Assembly (NCBI GenBank): GCA_017403185.1
Contig: JAFQON010000030.1
Span: 1 to 46,895 of the forward strand
Length of the DNA: 46,895 bases
Source of the DNA: Clostridia bacterium
Lineage (GTDB): Bacteria > Bacillota > Clostridia > Oscillospirales > Acutalibacteraceae
Reading direction: 5' to 3'
The notes under the pieces are model-generated. The model saw nothing but the letters and a program-made list of their open reading frames with translations. It was not told the DNA's origin and did not search any database. The position numbers and the translations under genes are program-made. Shown here in pieces: positions 33,390-42,790 of the stretch (positions are counted from its first letter, which is position 1; the number at the start of each line of letters is the position of its first letter).

Positions 33390-35342
33390 TTATTCAACGG
33401 TTATTCTGACCTCACCGTTTGATATAACGGTCAGGGTCAAGGTTTTTGTTTCGGCATTCCATTCGGCTCTGCCCTTTGCGCCGTTTGAGCCTGTTGCGTT
33501 AACAGAGGGCGGAGTGTCGAATCCCGAAAGCTTGATAACGGATGTTCTGAAATCATTGGGATTATTCATTTTGCCGCCTGCTGCATAGGCTCTCATAAAC
33601 TGATCTTCGCTTTCAAGCCCGTTGCAAACAGCATCGGTATCGAGGCGCAGATTGCACAAATCAATTTCAATTTTATCTTCATTTTCATTGATTACCGCAT
33701 ATGTATGAGCAACAAAAGTTGCATCAATCCCTTTTTTGCTCTTCGGCAAGGTGTAGCTGACACTCTGCTCGCTGTCTATTGTTTTATTTTCGTTGCTGTT
33801 GAAGATATAGATATAATCGTTTATATCAAACAGCACGCCGTCGCCCTCATAGGTTTCTTCATATCGTTTGTTGAAGAAACGCTCTTTTATGGGGTTGATA
33901 AAAAGAAGATTCATGAAATACTTGAAGTCATTGAGAATATAACTGTCAGGCAAAACCTCTTCGGGGTCTGAATAAATCGGCAGAACAGGCATCAGATAAT
34001 ATCTTCCCGTTGAGGGCACCCAATCCTTTGTGCAGTCAAAATATGGAGTAATATCTATTTTCTCCTGAATAAAACTGAAAGTATCGCAATAGAGCCCCTG
34101 CAGAATATGCGCATCATTGCCGCTGAGTGCATAGGATGTTGGCGATGTCATCTTATAGGCAACCTTGATTTTTTCTTTTACCTGCTCCTTGCTCGGAACG
34201 GAGCCGTTCAGAGCCATCTGATAAAACGGATAAAGCACATCATAGAAGGTGGGGGTCAGAATCACCTCACCGTCAACAAAGTGATAAAGCCCGCCTCTGC
34301 TGAAGGTGCCCTCAATCGCATAAACCGTTGCGCCGCCAACCATATCGGCTATCATATCTATGCCGAAAAGTGCGGGAGGATACTTTGCGGTTGTTATAGG
34401 ATCGGGTTCGTTGGGGGCAACGCCCACATTATCATATTCAATAAAACCTTCTTCATACCAAAGGAAGTTTTCAAGATTCACGCCCCAGTTACCGCAAACA
34501 TCATCAAGCCAACAACCGAGAATATTTGCCTGAGATGCAAAATGCCTGCCGTGACCGTTATGCTTATCCATGATTATAATGTTTTCGGTGTTGCTCTTGA
34601 GAAGGTCGTAAAGCTCTCTGTCCTTGAGAATATGATTGACATAATTAAGCTTTTTGCGATAGATATACTCCATATCCTGCCAGATGAAAAGACCGCCGTT
34701 TTCGGCACAAGCCTTGATACAGGATTTCAACCTTGCAAGTATATTTTTATTTACACCGTTATCTTCGGTCACCTCGTCATAGGCGAGCTTTTCGTTTGTA
34801 ACTCCGTTTGTTGAAAGCTCAACCTGAACAAAGCCGATGAGCGATTTATGCTCTTTGAACACGGCAGAAAGCTCCTCCTGCGTGAACGGGTCACGGGTTT
34901 TGTTGGTGCAGAAGCATTCGGACTGGCAGACAATGGGAACATTCGCCGAATCGGTAACCGTTAAAAGCTCATCCCAGAATTCAAGCTGACGGGCAGGAGT
35001 CATATCCGTTGTGCCCTCATCAATATAAATAACGGCAAAATTTCTGACATCCTCAGGCAAAGCATAATATGTTTTGATTGCATAGCTTGCGAAAGCTTCA
35101 CCCGTCTGCGGACCGCCCCATATCGGGCAGTTTCTTATCATAAAAAGAGGGTTTTCTTCGTCAACATACATTCTCAATCCGTCAACCTGCTTACGGGTAC
35201 GGATTTCTCCGGGGGCATTTGATTTTTGAGGAAGATCGACGATTCCCGTATCATAAGAGGAATCCGCCGTCTGTGCGGAAACCTCAAGCGGGATTGAAAA
35301 AAGCATGGCAAACGCCATAAGCATACATATTATTCTTTTCAT
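33390..35342 (-). CDS. Secreted glycoside hydrolase, GH98-like
   Basis: 650 residues from the ATG at 35342 (AAGGGG upstream). Signal peptide at 1-23 (RIICMLMAFAMLFSIPLEVSA). The body reads like GH98: 'EENPLFMIRNCPIWGG', 'ALPEDVRNFAVIYIDEG' (match to the 'IPddikPy..' strand), 'IVCQSE', 'GFVQVEL', 'IIIMDKHNGHGRHFASQ', 'NILGCWLDDVCGNWGV' and 'NFLWYEEG'. The C-terminal 120 residues are beta-rich, as in the GH98 C-terminal domain. GH98 enzymes are endo-beta-galactosidases cutting blood-group or xylan-type glycans. The family call is from memory of its motifs and needs a profile search. It lies 14 bases after the GH92 gene in the same operon. Confidence 0.55.
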   Translation of the reverse strand: MKRIICMLMAFAMLFSIPLEVSAQTADSSYDTGIVDLPQKSNAPGEIRTRKQVDGLRMYVDEENPLFMIRNCPIWGGPQTGEAFASYAIKTYYALPEDVRNFAVIYIDEGTTDMTPARQLEFWDELLTVTDSANVPIVCQSECFCTNKTRDPFTQEELSAVFKEHKSLIGFVQVELSTNGVTNEKLAYDEVTEDNGVNKNILARLKSCIKACAENGGLFIWQDMEYIYRKKLNYVNHILKDRELYDLLKSNTENIIIMDKHNGHGRHFASQANILGCWLDDVCGNWGVNLENFLWYEEGFIEYDNVGVAPNEPDPITTAKYPPALFGIDMIADMVGGATVYAIEGTFSRGGLYHFVDGEVILTPTFYDVLYPFYQMALNGSVPSKEQVKEKIKVAYKMTSPTSYALSGNDAHILQGLYCDTFSFIQEKIDITPYFDCTKDWVPSTGRYYLMPVLPIYSDPEEVLPDSYILNDFKYFMNLLFINPIKERFFNKRYEETYEGDGVLFDINDYIYIFNSNENKTIDSEQSVSYTLPKSKKGIDATFVAHTYAVINENEDKIEIDLCNLRLDTDAVCNGLESEDQFMRAYAAGGKMNNPNDFRTSVIKLSGFDTPPSVNATGSNGAKGRAEWNAETKTLTLTVISNGEVRITVE

Positions 35343-35356
35343 TGTTATCCCCTTAA

Positions 35357-37606
35357 TCAAAAGAAGTTTTCAGGCACATTTTTGCCAAATTCCTCACAAG
35401 GTTCTTTTGACAGCTCAAATTTCAGTGTGCCGCCTGAAGTTATTTCACCGTATGTCAAATAAGGTCTGTCAAGCTTTTTACCGTTCAAAGAAATCGAACG
35501 GATATAAGGAAAATCGAGCGGGTCGCCGTCACATTCGATTGAAAATGTATCCGCAACTGCACAGGAATGATATTTTTTATCGAGCCTTATTTTTGCTTTT
35601 TCAAACAACGGCGTATTAACAAAATATGCGTCATATGCGGGGCAGAGCTGAGCAAAGCCGAGTGCCGAAAGCACATACCACGCCGAAAGCTGACCCACAT
35701 CCTCATTACCGCAAAAACCGAAAGCACCTGTGCGGTATGCTTCTTTTTGAACACGCCTTGTCCAGTACTGTGTTCTGTGAGCGAGACCGAGCATTGAAAA
35801 ATAGTGGGTTATATTATGGCAAGGCTCGTTGGAGTGGTTATAATCCTCATTCCAGAGCTTTGAAAGCTTTGCCTTTTTGAAGAACTTTTCAAGAAGCTTA
35901 ACTGTGCGCTTTTCGCCGAAAAGCCTGCTCAGGCCCTTCACATCGTAAGGCACAAACCACGACTGCTGAAGAATGTTGCTCTCAACGCAGCCCTCGTCAT
36001 CATAGCCGTTCCACTCAAACATAAATCTGCCCGATTTTTTTCTCGGAGCCATAAAGCGGAGAAGCTTATTGTAGTTTTCGCCGTAGCGCTTGGCACGGCT
36101 CATAAAATATTCTGCATCTTCATTTTTACCCATTGCCTGAGCAAACTTTGCCATTGTATAATCCGCAAGCAGATATTCAAGCGTGTCACTGAGCTTGTCG
36201 GGCACATAGGCATCCTCTTTATATTGCCTGCAATCGGGTCTTATTGTGTGAAACTCCTTGCCGAAAAGCTCTTTTGAGCAAAGGCTTGATGCTTTGGAGA
36301 TTTCATAAAGAACTTCCGCATCATAATTTCTGATCCCCTTGATATAAGCATCGGCTGCAACAATCAGACCGGGGTCACCGACCATACAGCCCGCATCAAT
36401 ACACATAAGCTCCCATCGGGGCAAGGATGAATTATTCTGCTTTGCGATTTCAAGCAGTGAATTCACATCGTCATTGACCGTTTCCGGAGCAATCACGGTA
36501 AGCAGAGGGAATTCGCTCCTGTAAACATCCCAACCGCTGAACACTGTTCTGTGAGTATAATCCGTTCTTCTGCTTATTACACCGTTAAGATTGAATCTGC
36601 CGTCTGCATCGGCAATACGGCGGGGGTCAAGCAGCACATGATAAAGGCAAGTATAGAATACGGTTAAATCGGTTTCATCACTACCCGTAACATCAACTCC
36701 GTCAAACGCTGTTTCCCATTCCTCAAAAGCAGCCTGCGCCTTTTTATCAAAATCAAAATCCGCACACTCGGTTGCAAGGTTGTTTCGTGCACCGTCAAGG
36801 TCAACATAAGAAATACCGCATTTTATGAGCAAAGGCTCATTGAGCCCTGCACCGAAATATGCAACAAGACCGGCATCCTCGTTTTCAAATCTGTCAAGAC
36901 CGTCGGCTGCAAATTCTTCGTTTGAGAAAAACCTCATTTTTTCTGCAGGCACGGATAATTCCAGTGCAAAATAGAGGTCATACGAGATGTTTCCGTCTCC
37001 CCTGCCGAAGCCGCCGCCCGCAGGAGTGCAATGAATTGAGCCTTCAATGCGGCTGTTGTTTATGATTTCAATTTTCTCAAAGTCAGCGTATCCGCCGATT
37101 CTGCGTGAGAAATTGAAGATTACCCTTGCATCATCGGTTTCGGGGTATGTAAACCTGAGCATTCCCGTGTGCTGAGTAACCGTTGCCTCTGCAAATATGC
37201 CGTAGCGTTCAAGCAAAACAGAGTAAAAGCCTGCTTTTGCTTTTTCGTTTTCGTGTGAAAACTTCGATTTCCAGCCCGTTTTGCCTTTTTTGAATGGCAC
37301 CTCTTCATTGCTGCCGCTGCGAAGATCGGTTTCTCCCGTAACGGGCATAATCTGAAGATTACCCAAATCGCCGTACCAGCCGATACCGCTCATGTGGTTG
37401 AAACTGAAGCCCTCAATTGTATCGTGACAATAGTTGTAACCCGTTCCGTTGTCGCCGCCCGTTACCGTATCGGGTGAAAGCTGCACGGTTCCGCCGGGCA
37501 CGCATGCACCGGGATGAGTTTTTCCGCCGCCGTGACGGCTTTCTGCCTGTCCGTCGCCGACAGTGCCTGTCATAGGTTCAATGTATTCTGCTTTTTTTGT
37601 GTTCAT
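35357..37606 (-). CDS. GH92-family alpha-mannosidase-type enzyme, no signal peptide
   Basis: 749 residues from the ATG at 37606 (GGCGGTG upstream). The start of the protein shows 'GGGKTHPGACVPGGTVQLSPDT' and 'IEGFSFNHMSGIGWYGDLGN', and the helical domain shows 'FSGWDVYRSEFPLLTVIAPE', 'LPRWELMC' and 'EPCHNITHYF'. The C-terminal signature is 'GNEDVGQLSAWYVLSALGF', against GNDDxGQMSAWY in most relatives; the second acidic residue is kept and the first is Glu. GH92 enzymes are Ca2+-dependent exo-alpha-mannosidases and are usually exported; here no signal peptide is visible, so it probably acts on imported oligosaccharides. Divergent from the GH42 gene, with its own promoter. Confidence 0.9.
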   Translation of the reverse strand: MNTKKAEYIEPMTGTVGDGQAESRHGGGKTHPGACVPGGTVQLSPDTVTGGDNGTGYNYCHDTIEGFSFNHMSGIGWYGDLGNLQIMPVTGETDLRSGSNEEVPFKKGKTGWKSKFSHENEKAKAGFYSVLLERYGIFAEATVTQHTGMLRFTYPETDDARVIFNFSRRIGGYADFEKIEIINNSRIEGSIHCTPAGGGFGRGDGNISYDLYFALELSVPAEKMRFFSNEEFAADGLDRFENEDAGLVAYFGAGLNEPLLIKCGISYVDLDGARNNLATECADFDFDKKAQAAFEEWETAFDGVDVTGSDETDLTVFYTCLYHVLLDPRRIADADGRFNLNGVISRRTDYTHRTVFSGWDVYRSEFPLLTVIAPETVNDDVNSLLEIAKQNNSSLPRWELMCIDAGCMVGDPGLIVAADAYIKGIRNYDAEVLYEISKASSLCSKELFGKEFHTIRPDCRQYKEDAYVPDKLSDTLEYLLADYTMAKFAQAMGKNEDAEYFMSRAKRYGENYNKLLRFMAPRKKSGRFMFEWNGYDDEGCVESNILQQSWFVPYDVKGLSRLFGEKRTVKLLEKFFKKAKLSKLWNEDYNHSNEPCHNITHYFSMLGLAHRTQYWTRRVQKEAYRTGAFGFCGNEDVGQLSAWYVLSALGFAQLCPAYDAYFVNTPLFEKAKIRLDKKYHSCAVADTFSIECDGDPLDFPYIRSISLNGKKLDRPYLTYGEITSGGTLKFELSKEPCEEFGKNVPENFF

Positions 37607-37635
37607 AGCATCACCGCCCGAATTAATCTTATTGA

Positions 37636-37664
37636 AGTATACAACAACTGCAGACAAAATGCAA
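37636..37664 (-). promoter_or_regulatory. Promoter of the GH92/GH98-like operon
   Basis: On the minus strand TTGCAT (37659-37664), a 17-base spacer and TATACT (37636-37641), 30 bases before the GH92 ATG. Confidence 0.7.
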
Positions 37665-37676
37665 TAATATCTGTTA

Positions 37677-37705
37677 TTGTTATTTTTAAAATGCTATGAT
37701 ATAAT
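37677..37705 (+). promoter_or_regulatory. Promoter of the GH42 gene
   Basis: TTGTTA (37677-37682), a 17-base spacer and TATAAT (37700-37705), with TG just before the -10 (TGATATAAT, extended -10). It is back-to-back with the GH92 promoter, only 12 bases apart, so one regulator could control both. Confidence 0.7.
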
Positions 37706-37733
37706 TTTAAAAAACAGTTCAGGATGTGACAAA

Positions 37734-39737
37734 ATGGAAAAGAAATTTTTTAATCACATAATCCATGGCGGCGACTATAATCCCGACCAATGGATAAAAA
37801 CCCCTGAAATATGGGATGAAGATATGCGTCTTATGAAGCTTGCACATATAAACAGCGCAACAATCAGCATCTTTTCATGGTCACTCATCGAGCCTGAAGA
37901 GGGCGTGTATAACTTTGAATGGCTTGACACGATTATGGATAAGCTTCATGAAAACGGAATTTCTGCCATCCTTGCAACTCCGTCGGGTGCAAGACCTGCT
38001 TGGCTTGCCCAGAAATATCCCGAGGTGCTGCGTGTTAATGAAAACGGAATCCGCAACGAATTCGGTGTGCGTCACAACCACTGCCTCACCTCGCCCGTTT
38101 ACCGTGAAAAGGTGCGTAATATCAACCGAATTCTTGCTGAAAGATACAAAAATCATCCTGCTCTTAAAATGTGGCATATCTCCAACGAATACGCAGGAGA
38201 ATGCCACTGTGAGCTTTGCCAGCAAGCTTTCAGAAATTGGCTGAAAGAATACTATCACAACGATATTGAAGAGCTTAACGATAAATGGTGGAACGGCTTC
38301 TGGAGCCACAGACTCAATGATTGGAGCCAGATAAACTCACCTAAATCAAGGGGTGAAAATCACATTTCCGCAATGTATTTGTGTTGGAACAGATTTGTTT
38401 CCGACAGTCACATTTCTTTTTATGAAAACGAAATTGCTCCGCTGCGTGAACTCACCCCCGATATTCCGATAACAACCAATTTAATGAGAATGCACACCGG
38501 AATTGATTATCAGAAATTCGCAAAGCACCTTGACCTGATTTCATGGGATAATTACCCCGGCTGGGAAGAGCGCAGCAACATTGAGCTGGCAGTTGAAACC
38601 GCATTTATCCACGATGTGTTCCGTTCAATGAAAGACGGTCAGCCCTTTTTTATGATGGAAAGCACTCCCTCGCTGGTTAACTGGCACGATGTCAACAAGC
38701 TCCCGAGAGCGGGTATGCAGGAGCTCGCATCAATTCAGGCGATTGCTCACGGTGCAGACAGCGTTCAGTATTTTCAGTGGAGAAAAAGCAGAGGCGGTCA
38801 CGAAAAATTTCACGGTGCGGTGGTTGACCACTGCGGCCATGAAAACACAAGGGTTTTCAGGGATGTTGCCCGTCTTGGCGGTGTGCTTGAAAAGCTTGAT
38901 AATGTTGTGGGTAAATACAGCAATGCCAAGGTTGCGGTTATCTGTGACTGGGAAAACATATGGGCAACAAAGCATTTCTGCGGCTTCAACAACATTAACA
39001 GAAACTATATCGGCGAATGTATCAAATGGTATAAACCGTTTTATGACAAAGGCATTACCGTTGATGTTATTTCAATGGAGCAGGATTTTTCAAAATATGA
39101 TCTGGTCATAGCTCCGTTTTTGTATATGCTCAAAAACGGCACTGCCGAAAAAATTGAAGAATATGTGGCAAACGGCGGCAACTTCGCCGCAACATATCTC
39201 ACGGGTCTTGTTGATGAAAACGATCTGTGCTTCCTCGGCGGCTTCCCCGCAGGCAGGCTTAAAGAAGTTTTCGGCATATGGAATGAAGAAACAGACTCAC
39301 TGCCCGAAGGAATGAAAAACAGTGTATCATACCGTGAAAAGCAATATGATGTTGTTCATGTGTGCGATATTATCCACTCAACAGGCGCAAAAATCCTTGG
39401 CGAATATCAGAGCGATTTTTATGCCGGTATGCCTGCAATAACAGAAAACACCTTCGGTAAAGGCAAGGCATATTATATTGCATTCAGAAACGACGATGAA
39501 TTTGCAGCCGATTTCTGCAGTAAGCTTATAAATGATGCGGCAATCGCTCCCGACTGCGGCATTAAAACCGACGGTGAAATATTCATAAGAAAAAGAGGAA
39601 GCAATATTTTCGTTATGAATTTCTCCGAAGCCGAAGCGGCTGTTTATCTTGACAAAGAATACACAAACACCGTGAGCGGTGAAAAACTCAGCGGCGGAAT
39701 TTCTCTGCCCGCTTGCGGATATCTTATTCTTGAATAA
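37734..39737 (+). CDS. GH42-family beta-galactosidase
   Basis: 667 residues from the ATG at 37734 (weak AGGATG upstream); an ATG at 37677 lies in the promoter. 'GGDYNPDQW' near the N-terminus is the GH42 hallmark. Acid/base is Glu152 in 'MWHISNEY' and nucleophile is Glu309 in 'FFMMESTPS'. The Zn-binding Cys cluster is Cys117, Cys157, Cys159 and Cys162 ('ECHCELCQQAFRNWL'). The trimerisation and C-terminal beta domains follow ('ICDWENIWATKH', then 'NIFVMNFSEAEAAVYLD'). No signal peptide, so cytoplasmic, cleaving terminal beta-galactose from imported sugars. It is followed by a terminator. Confidence 0.95.
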   Translation: MEKKFFNHIIHGGDYNPDQWIKTPEIWDEDMRLMKLAHINSATISIFSWSLIEPEEGVYNFEWLDTIMDKLHENGISAILATPSGARPAWLAQKYPEVLRVNENGIRNEFGVRHNHCLTSPVYREKVRNINRILAERYKNHPALKMWHISNEYAGECHCELCQQAFRNWLKEYYHNDIEELNDKWWNGFWSHRLNDWSQINSPKSRGENHISAMYLCWNRFVSDSHISFYENEIAPLRELTPDIPITTNLMRMHTGIDYQKFAKHLDLISWDNYPGWEERSNIELAVETAFIHDVFRSMKDGQPFFMMESTPSLVNWHDVNKLPRAGMQELASIQAIAHGADSVQYFQWRKSRGGHEKFHGAVVDHCGHENTRVFRDVARLGGVLEKLDNVVGKYSNAKVAVICDWENIWATKHFCGFNNINRNYIGECIKWYKPFYDKGITVDVISMEQDFSKYDLVIAPFLYMLKNGTAEKIEEYVANGGNFAATYLTGLVDENDLCFLGGFPAGRLKEVFGIWNEETDSLPEGMKNSVSYREKQYDVVHVCDIIHSTGAKILGEYQSDFYAGMPAITENTFGKGKAYYIAFRNDDEFAADFCSKLINDAAIAPDCGIKTDGEIFIRKRGSNIFVMNFSEAEAAVYLDKEYTNTVSGEKLSGGISLPACGYLILE

Positions 39738-39744
39738 AGCAAAG

Positions 39745-39772
39745 GGCTTGTATGGAATTACCCATACAAGCC
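39745..39772. terminator. Bidirectional intrinsic terminator
   Basis: GGCTTGTATGG-AATTAC-CCATACAAGCC with flanking AG/CT pairs, followed by TCTTTTTTAT on plus and CTTTGCTTTATT on minus. It separates the convergent GH42 and AraC genes. Confidence 0.88.
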
Positions 39773-39778
39773 TCTTTT

Positions 39779-40993
39779 TTATATGCCGTTTCTGTATTCC
39801 TTGGGCGTTTTGCCCGTAACTTTTTTGAACATCTTAGCAAAATAGTTCACATCATATATTCCGCAATTCTGTGCAACCGTCTGCACTTGAAGCTTTGTTG
39901 TTCTGAGCAGATAAGCCGCCCTTTCAATTCTCTTTTGCGCCACATATTCGGTAAGCGTTTTACCCGTTTCCTTTTTAAAAAGAACCGAAAGATAGCTCGA
40001 ATTCACATTAAGATTACGGGCAAAACTGCTCAGGCTGAGGTCCGCTGTAAGGTCGGAATCAATTATGGTTATTATCTTCTGCACAAAAGGCGAATAATTT
40101 TTCATCGAATGCGTTTTGACAAGTCCGCAATATTTCTTCACCATTGCCTGCATCAGCTCACCCGCATCTGCAACAGACTTTATCTGCTCTATTTTCTTCG
40201 CAAAGCCTGCCGATACCCCGTCAATATAAAAAGGATGAACAGACCCCTGCTCAACAGCCTTGCGCATCAGCGTGTTGCCTATTATCAGGTAATTTTTCAT
40301 ATTGCGTACCGGGTCTTTTGCCCGCTGCTCAAACACAAGGCTTGACACGCTGCCGAAAAGCTGCTCAACAGCGTGCACATTACCCTGAGAAACAGCCTGC
40401 ATCATCCGATTTTCGGCAGCGTAACGCTCCTCAAGAGCCCTGACGGAGAGCATGGCTTCATCCGCTTTTGACTCAAACAAATCGGCATTATCAATGCTTA
40501 TAACAGTTTCATTGCAGTCAAGAGTTCTTTCAACGGTAAAATTCGCCTGCCCCTTCCACATCGTTTCTGCCAGAGTGTTGCAGACCGTCATAATATATCT
40601 GTCATCGGAAACAACCGTAAGATTTCCGAAATATTTGACAAGCTGATCGAACATAAAGGAGGGAAGGGAGCGTTTCTCCGCCTCCTGAGCTAGTCTTTCA
40701 TAGGTTATCTCCGAATTCAGATAAGGGCCTGCAGCAAGCACACTCCGTTCTTCGGTTTCCGGCAGAACCATAAAAATATAGCTGCAACCGAAAGAATCTC
40801 TTACACAGTAAACGGTATTTTCACTGAAGCTGCCGCAAAGCTGTGCCGTGAAGCTGCTGCCGTAACCGAGGAATTTGCGCAAACCAAAATCAATTTCATT
40901 CTCAGGCAGCTCACTTTCGGCAACAACCTCCGAGTTGATATTCAGACTTTTCAATATCCGCCTGAAGAATTCAAGCTCTGCAGAGTAAAACAA
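39779..40993 (-). CDS. AraC-family transcriptional regulator
   Basis: 404 residues. The C-terminal 100 residues form the double helix-turn-helix: 'LSLSSFARNLNVNSSYLSVLFKKETGKTLTEYVAQKR' (in two helices) and 'VQTVAQNCGIYDVNYFAKMFKKVTGKTPKEYR'. The N-terminal 290 residues are a less conserved sensor part with no clear family; there is no membrane segment. The only in-frame start is TTG at 40993, with AAAGGTG 5 bases upstream; an out-of-frame ATG lies between them. Its place between the GH42 and symporter genes suggests it activates the glycan cluster, as these regulators often do; no sigma-A -35 box is evident upstream of the symporter gene, which fits activator dependence. Confidence 0.9.
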   Translation of the reverse strand: MFYSAELEFFRRILKSLNINSEVVAESELPENEIDFGLRKFLGYGSSFTAQLCGSFSENTVYCVRDSFGCSYIFMVLPETEERSVLAAGPYLNSEITYERLAQEAEKRSLPSFMFDQLVKYFGNLTVVSDDRYIMTVCNTLAETMWKGQANFTVERTLDCNETVISIDNADLFESKADEAMLSVRALEERYAAENRMMQAVSQGNVHAVEQLFGSVSSLVFEQRAKDPVRNMKNYLIIGNTLMRKAVEQGSVHPFYIDGVSAGFAKKIEQIKSVADAGELMQAMVKKYCGLVKTHSMKNYSPFVQKIITIIDSDLTADLSLSSFARNLNVNSSYLSVLFKKETGKTLTEYVAQKRIERAAYLLRTTKLQVQTVAQNCGIYDVNYFAKMFKKVTGKTPKEYRNGI

Positions 40994-41208
40994 AACATCA
41001 CCTTTTTCCGTATAAAAATATTATCCGAAACTATTATTGTATAATTTTTGGAAAAAATCAACACACAAACAAAATTTATACTAAAAAAAGCAAAAAAAAT
41101 TATAACAATATGCTTAAATATCATTTAAAATATAGTTGGATATATTGGTCAATCTAAACAAAGAATGTCCACTCAAAAAATATTTTTTATGAAAGATGAG
41201 GTATGACC
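40994..41208. other. AT-rich regulatory gap between AraC and symporter genes
   Basis: 215 bases with no gene. It holds the divergent control regions of the AraC gene and the symporter. TATAAC, TATAGT and TATATT boxes occur but none has a matching -35 at 16-18 bases. TTGGATATATTGGTC at about 41143 contains a short direct TTGG repeat that could be part of an operator; this is a weak observation. Confidence 0.4.
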
Positions 41209-42765
41209 ATGAAAAAACAGGCTACACTCAATCAATCGGGTCACCGCAAATTCGGTATGCTTGATAAAATAGCATACGCCGCAGGTGATTTCGGCTGCAA
41301 CATGAGCTTTGCTCTCAAGGGCACTGTTCAGACCTTCTGGCTGGTCTATATGATGATGGAGACCGGTCTTTTATCCGCTTTGTTGCTTGTGGTGCAGATA
41401 TGGGATGCAGTCAACGACCCCCTCATAGGCAGCATGATTGATAATGACAAAAGAAAATACAAAATGGGCAAATTCAAAACATATATTTTGATTGGTGCCT
41501 GCGGACTTCTTGTTGCGGGAGCCGCTGTATTCCTCCCCTTCCCCAATGCGAAGGTATGGGTTAAAGCCGTTCTTTTTGTGCTTGGATATATTGTGTGGGA
41601 TGCCTGCTACACCGTTGCAAATGTTCCCTACGGCTCAATGCTTTCACTTATCACCGAAGACAGCGGCGAGAGAGCACAGCTTTCAACCTGGCGCAGCATC
41701 GGCTCAATGTTCGGCAATATAATCCCCATGATTATTCTGCCCATGCTCATCTGGGAAAAAGTGACATACAATGCAAACGATTTTGCTTCAAATATGTATC
41801 ATAAAAATCCTTTGACGGGTGAAGCATACAAACACGGCGAAGCAATCCTTGACCCCCTTACGGGCGAACCGCTCGAAACCCTGCTCGGCGAACGGGTATT
41901 CTGGGCTGCTCTTATTATGGGCGTTCTCGGCTTTATCGCATTTATGTTTATGATAAAAACAATCACAATCCGTGTTGATGAAAATTCCGTTAAAACAAAC
42001 GAAGGCGGCGGAAAATTCAATATTATAAACGCATTCGGCAACTTTATGAAAAACCGACCCGCCGTTGGTGCAACAATTGCGGCTATGGGTATGTTTCTCG
42101 GAATGCAGTCGGCAACAACGGCAAACACCATTATGTTTGCAACCTATTTCAACAAAGCTTCAATGTCAGGCGTTGTTCAGCTGATAGGCTTTGCTCCCAT
42201 GATTCTCTTCCTCCCCTTCATCAAAAAGCTTGTCAATAAATTCGGCAAAAAAGAGGCATCTGTTGCAGGCACACTTTTATCGGTTGTCGGCGGCGTAATA
42301 ATGATGATATTCCCCACAGTTGAAAACAGAGATACCGCACTCATTGTTTATCTTGCAGGTCTTGTTGCCTTCGGTATCGGCATGGGCGTTTACACCTGCG
42401 TATCATGGGCAATGATGGCAGACGCCATTGACTATAACGAATGGAAATTCGGCACAAGAGAAGAAGGCACGGTTTATTCTCTTCACTCCTTCTTCCGCAA
42501 GCTTGCACAGGGCATAGGCCCCTCAATTGTTCTTTGGATAATGGGCATTCTCGGCTACAATTCAGAGCTTGGCACAATAGGTCAGAGCGTTGAAACATCG
42601 CACAATATGTGCTGGCTTGTTGCCGGACTTTATCTCTTCAGTGCGGTTGTTCAGTTTGTAGGCATTGCATTTGTTTATAATCTTGACAAAAAGACACTCA
42701 GCAAAATGAACATGGAGCTTGAAGCTAAGCACGCAATGAATGCACAGTCGGTATCAGCCGAATAA
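41209..42765 (+). CDS. GPH-family sugar:cation symporter
   Basis: 518 residues from the ATG at 41209 (GATGAGG 7 bases upstream; ATG at 41203 is possible but too close). Melibiose-carrier (GPH, MelB-like) features: 'KIAYAAGDFGCNM' in helix 1, 'WDAVNDPLIGSMID' with the cation-site Asp residues, and 'YTVANVPYGSMLSLI'. About 12 membrane segments. Between helices 6 and 7 the loop is longer than usual. The family imports galactosides, xylosides or related sugars with Na+ or H+; the adjacent beta-galactosidases suggest a galactoside. It is followed within 25 bases by the GH2 gene. Confidence 0.92.
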   Translation: MKKQATLNQSGHRKFGMLDKIAYAAGDFGCNMSFALKGTVQTFWLVYMMMETGLLSALLLVVQIWDAVNDPLIGSMIDNDKRKYKMGKFKTYILIGACGLLVAGAAVFLPFPNAKVWVKAVLFVLGYIVWDACYTVANVPYGSMLSLITEDSGERAQLSTWRSIGSMFGNIIPMIILPMLIWEKVTYNANDFASNMYHKNPLTGEAYKHGEAILDPLTGEPLETLLGERVFWAALIMGVLGFIAFMFMIKTITIRVDENSVKTNEGGGKFNIINAFGNFMKNRPAVGATIAAMGMFLGMQSATTANTIMFATYFNKASMSGVVQLIGFAPMILFLPFIKKLVNKFGKKEASVAGTLLSVVGGVIMMIFPTVENRDTALIVYLAGLVAFGIGMGVYTCVSWAMMADAIDYNEWKFGTREEGTVYSLHSFFRKLAQGIGPSIVLWIMGILGYNSELGTIGQSVETSHNMCWLVAGLYLFSAVVQFVGIAFVYNLDKKTLSKMNMELEAKHAMNAQSVSAE

Positions 42766-42790
42766 ACAAAAAATCAAAAGGAGAAAACCG

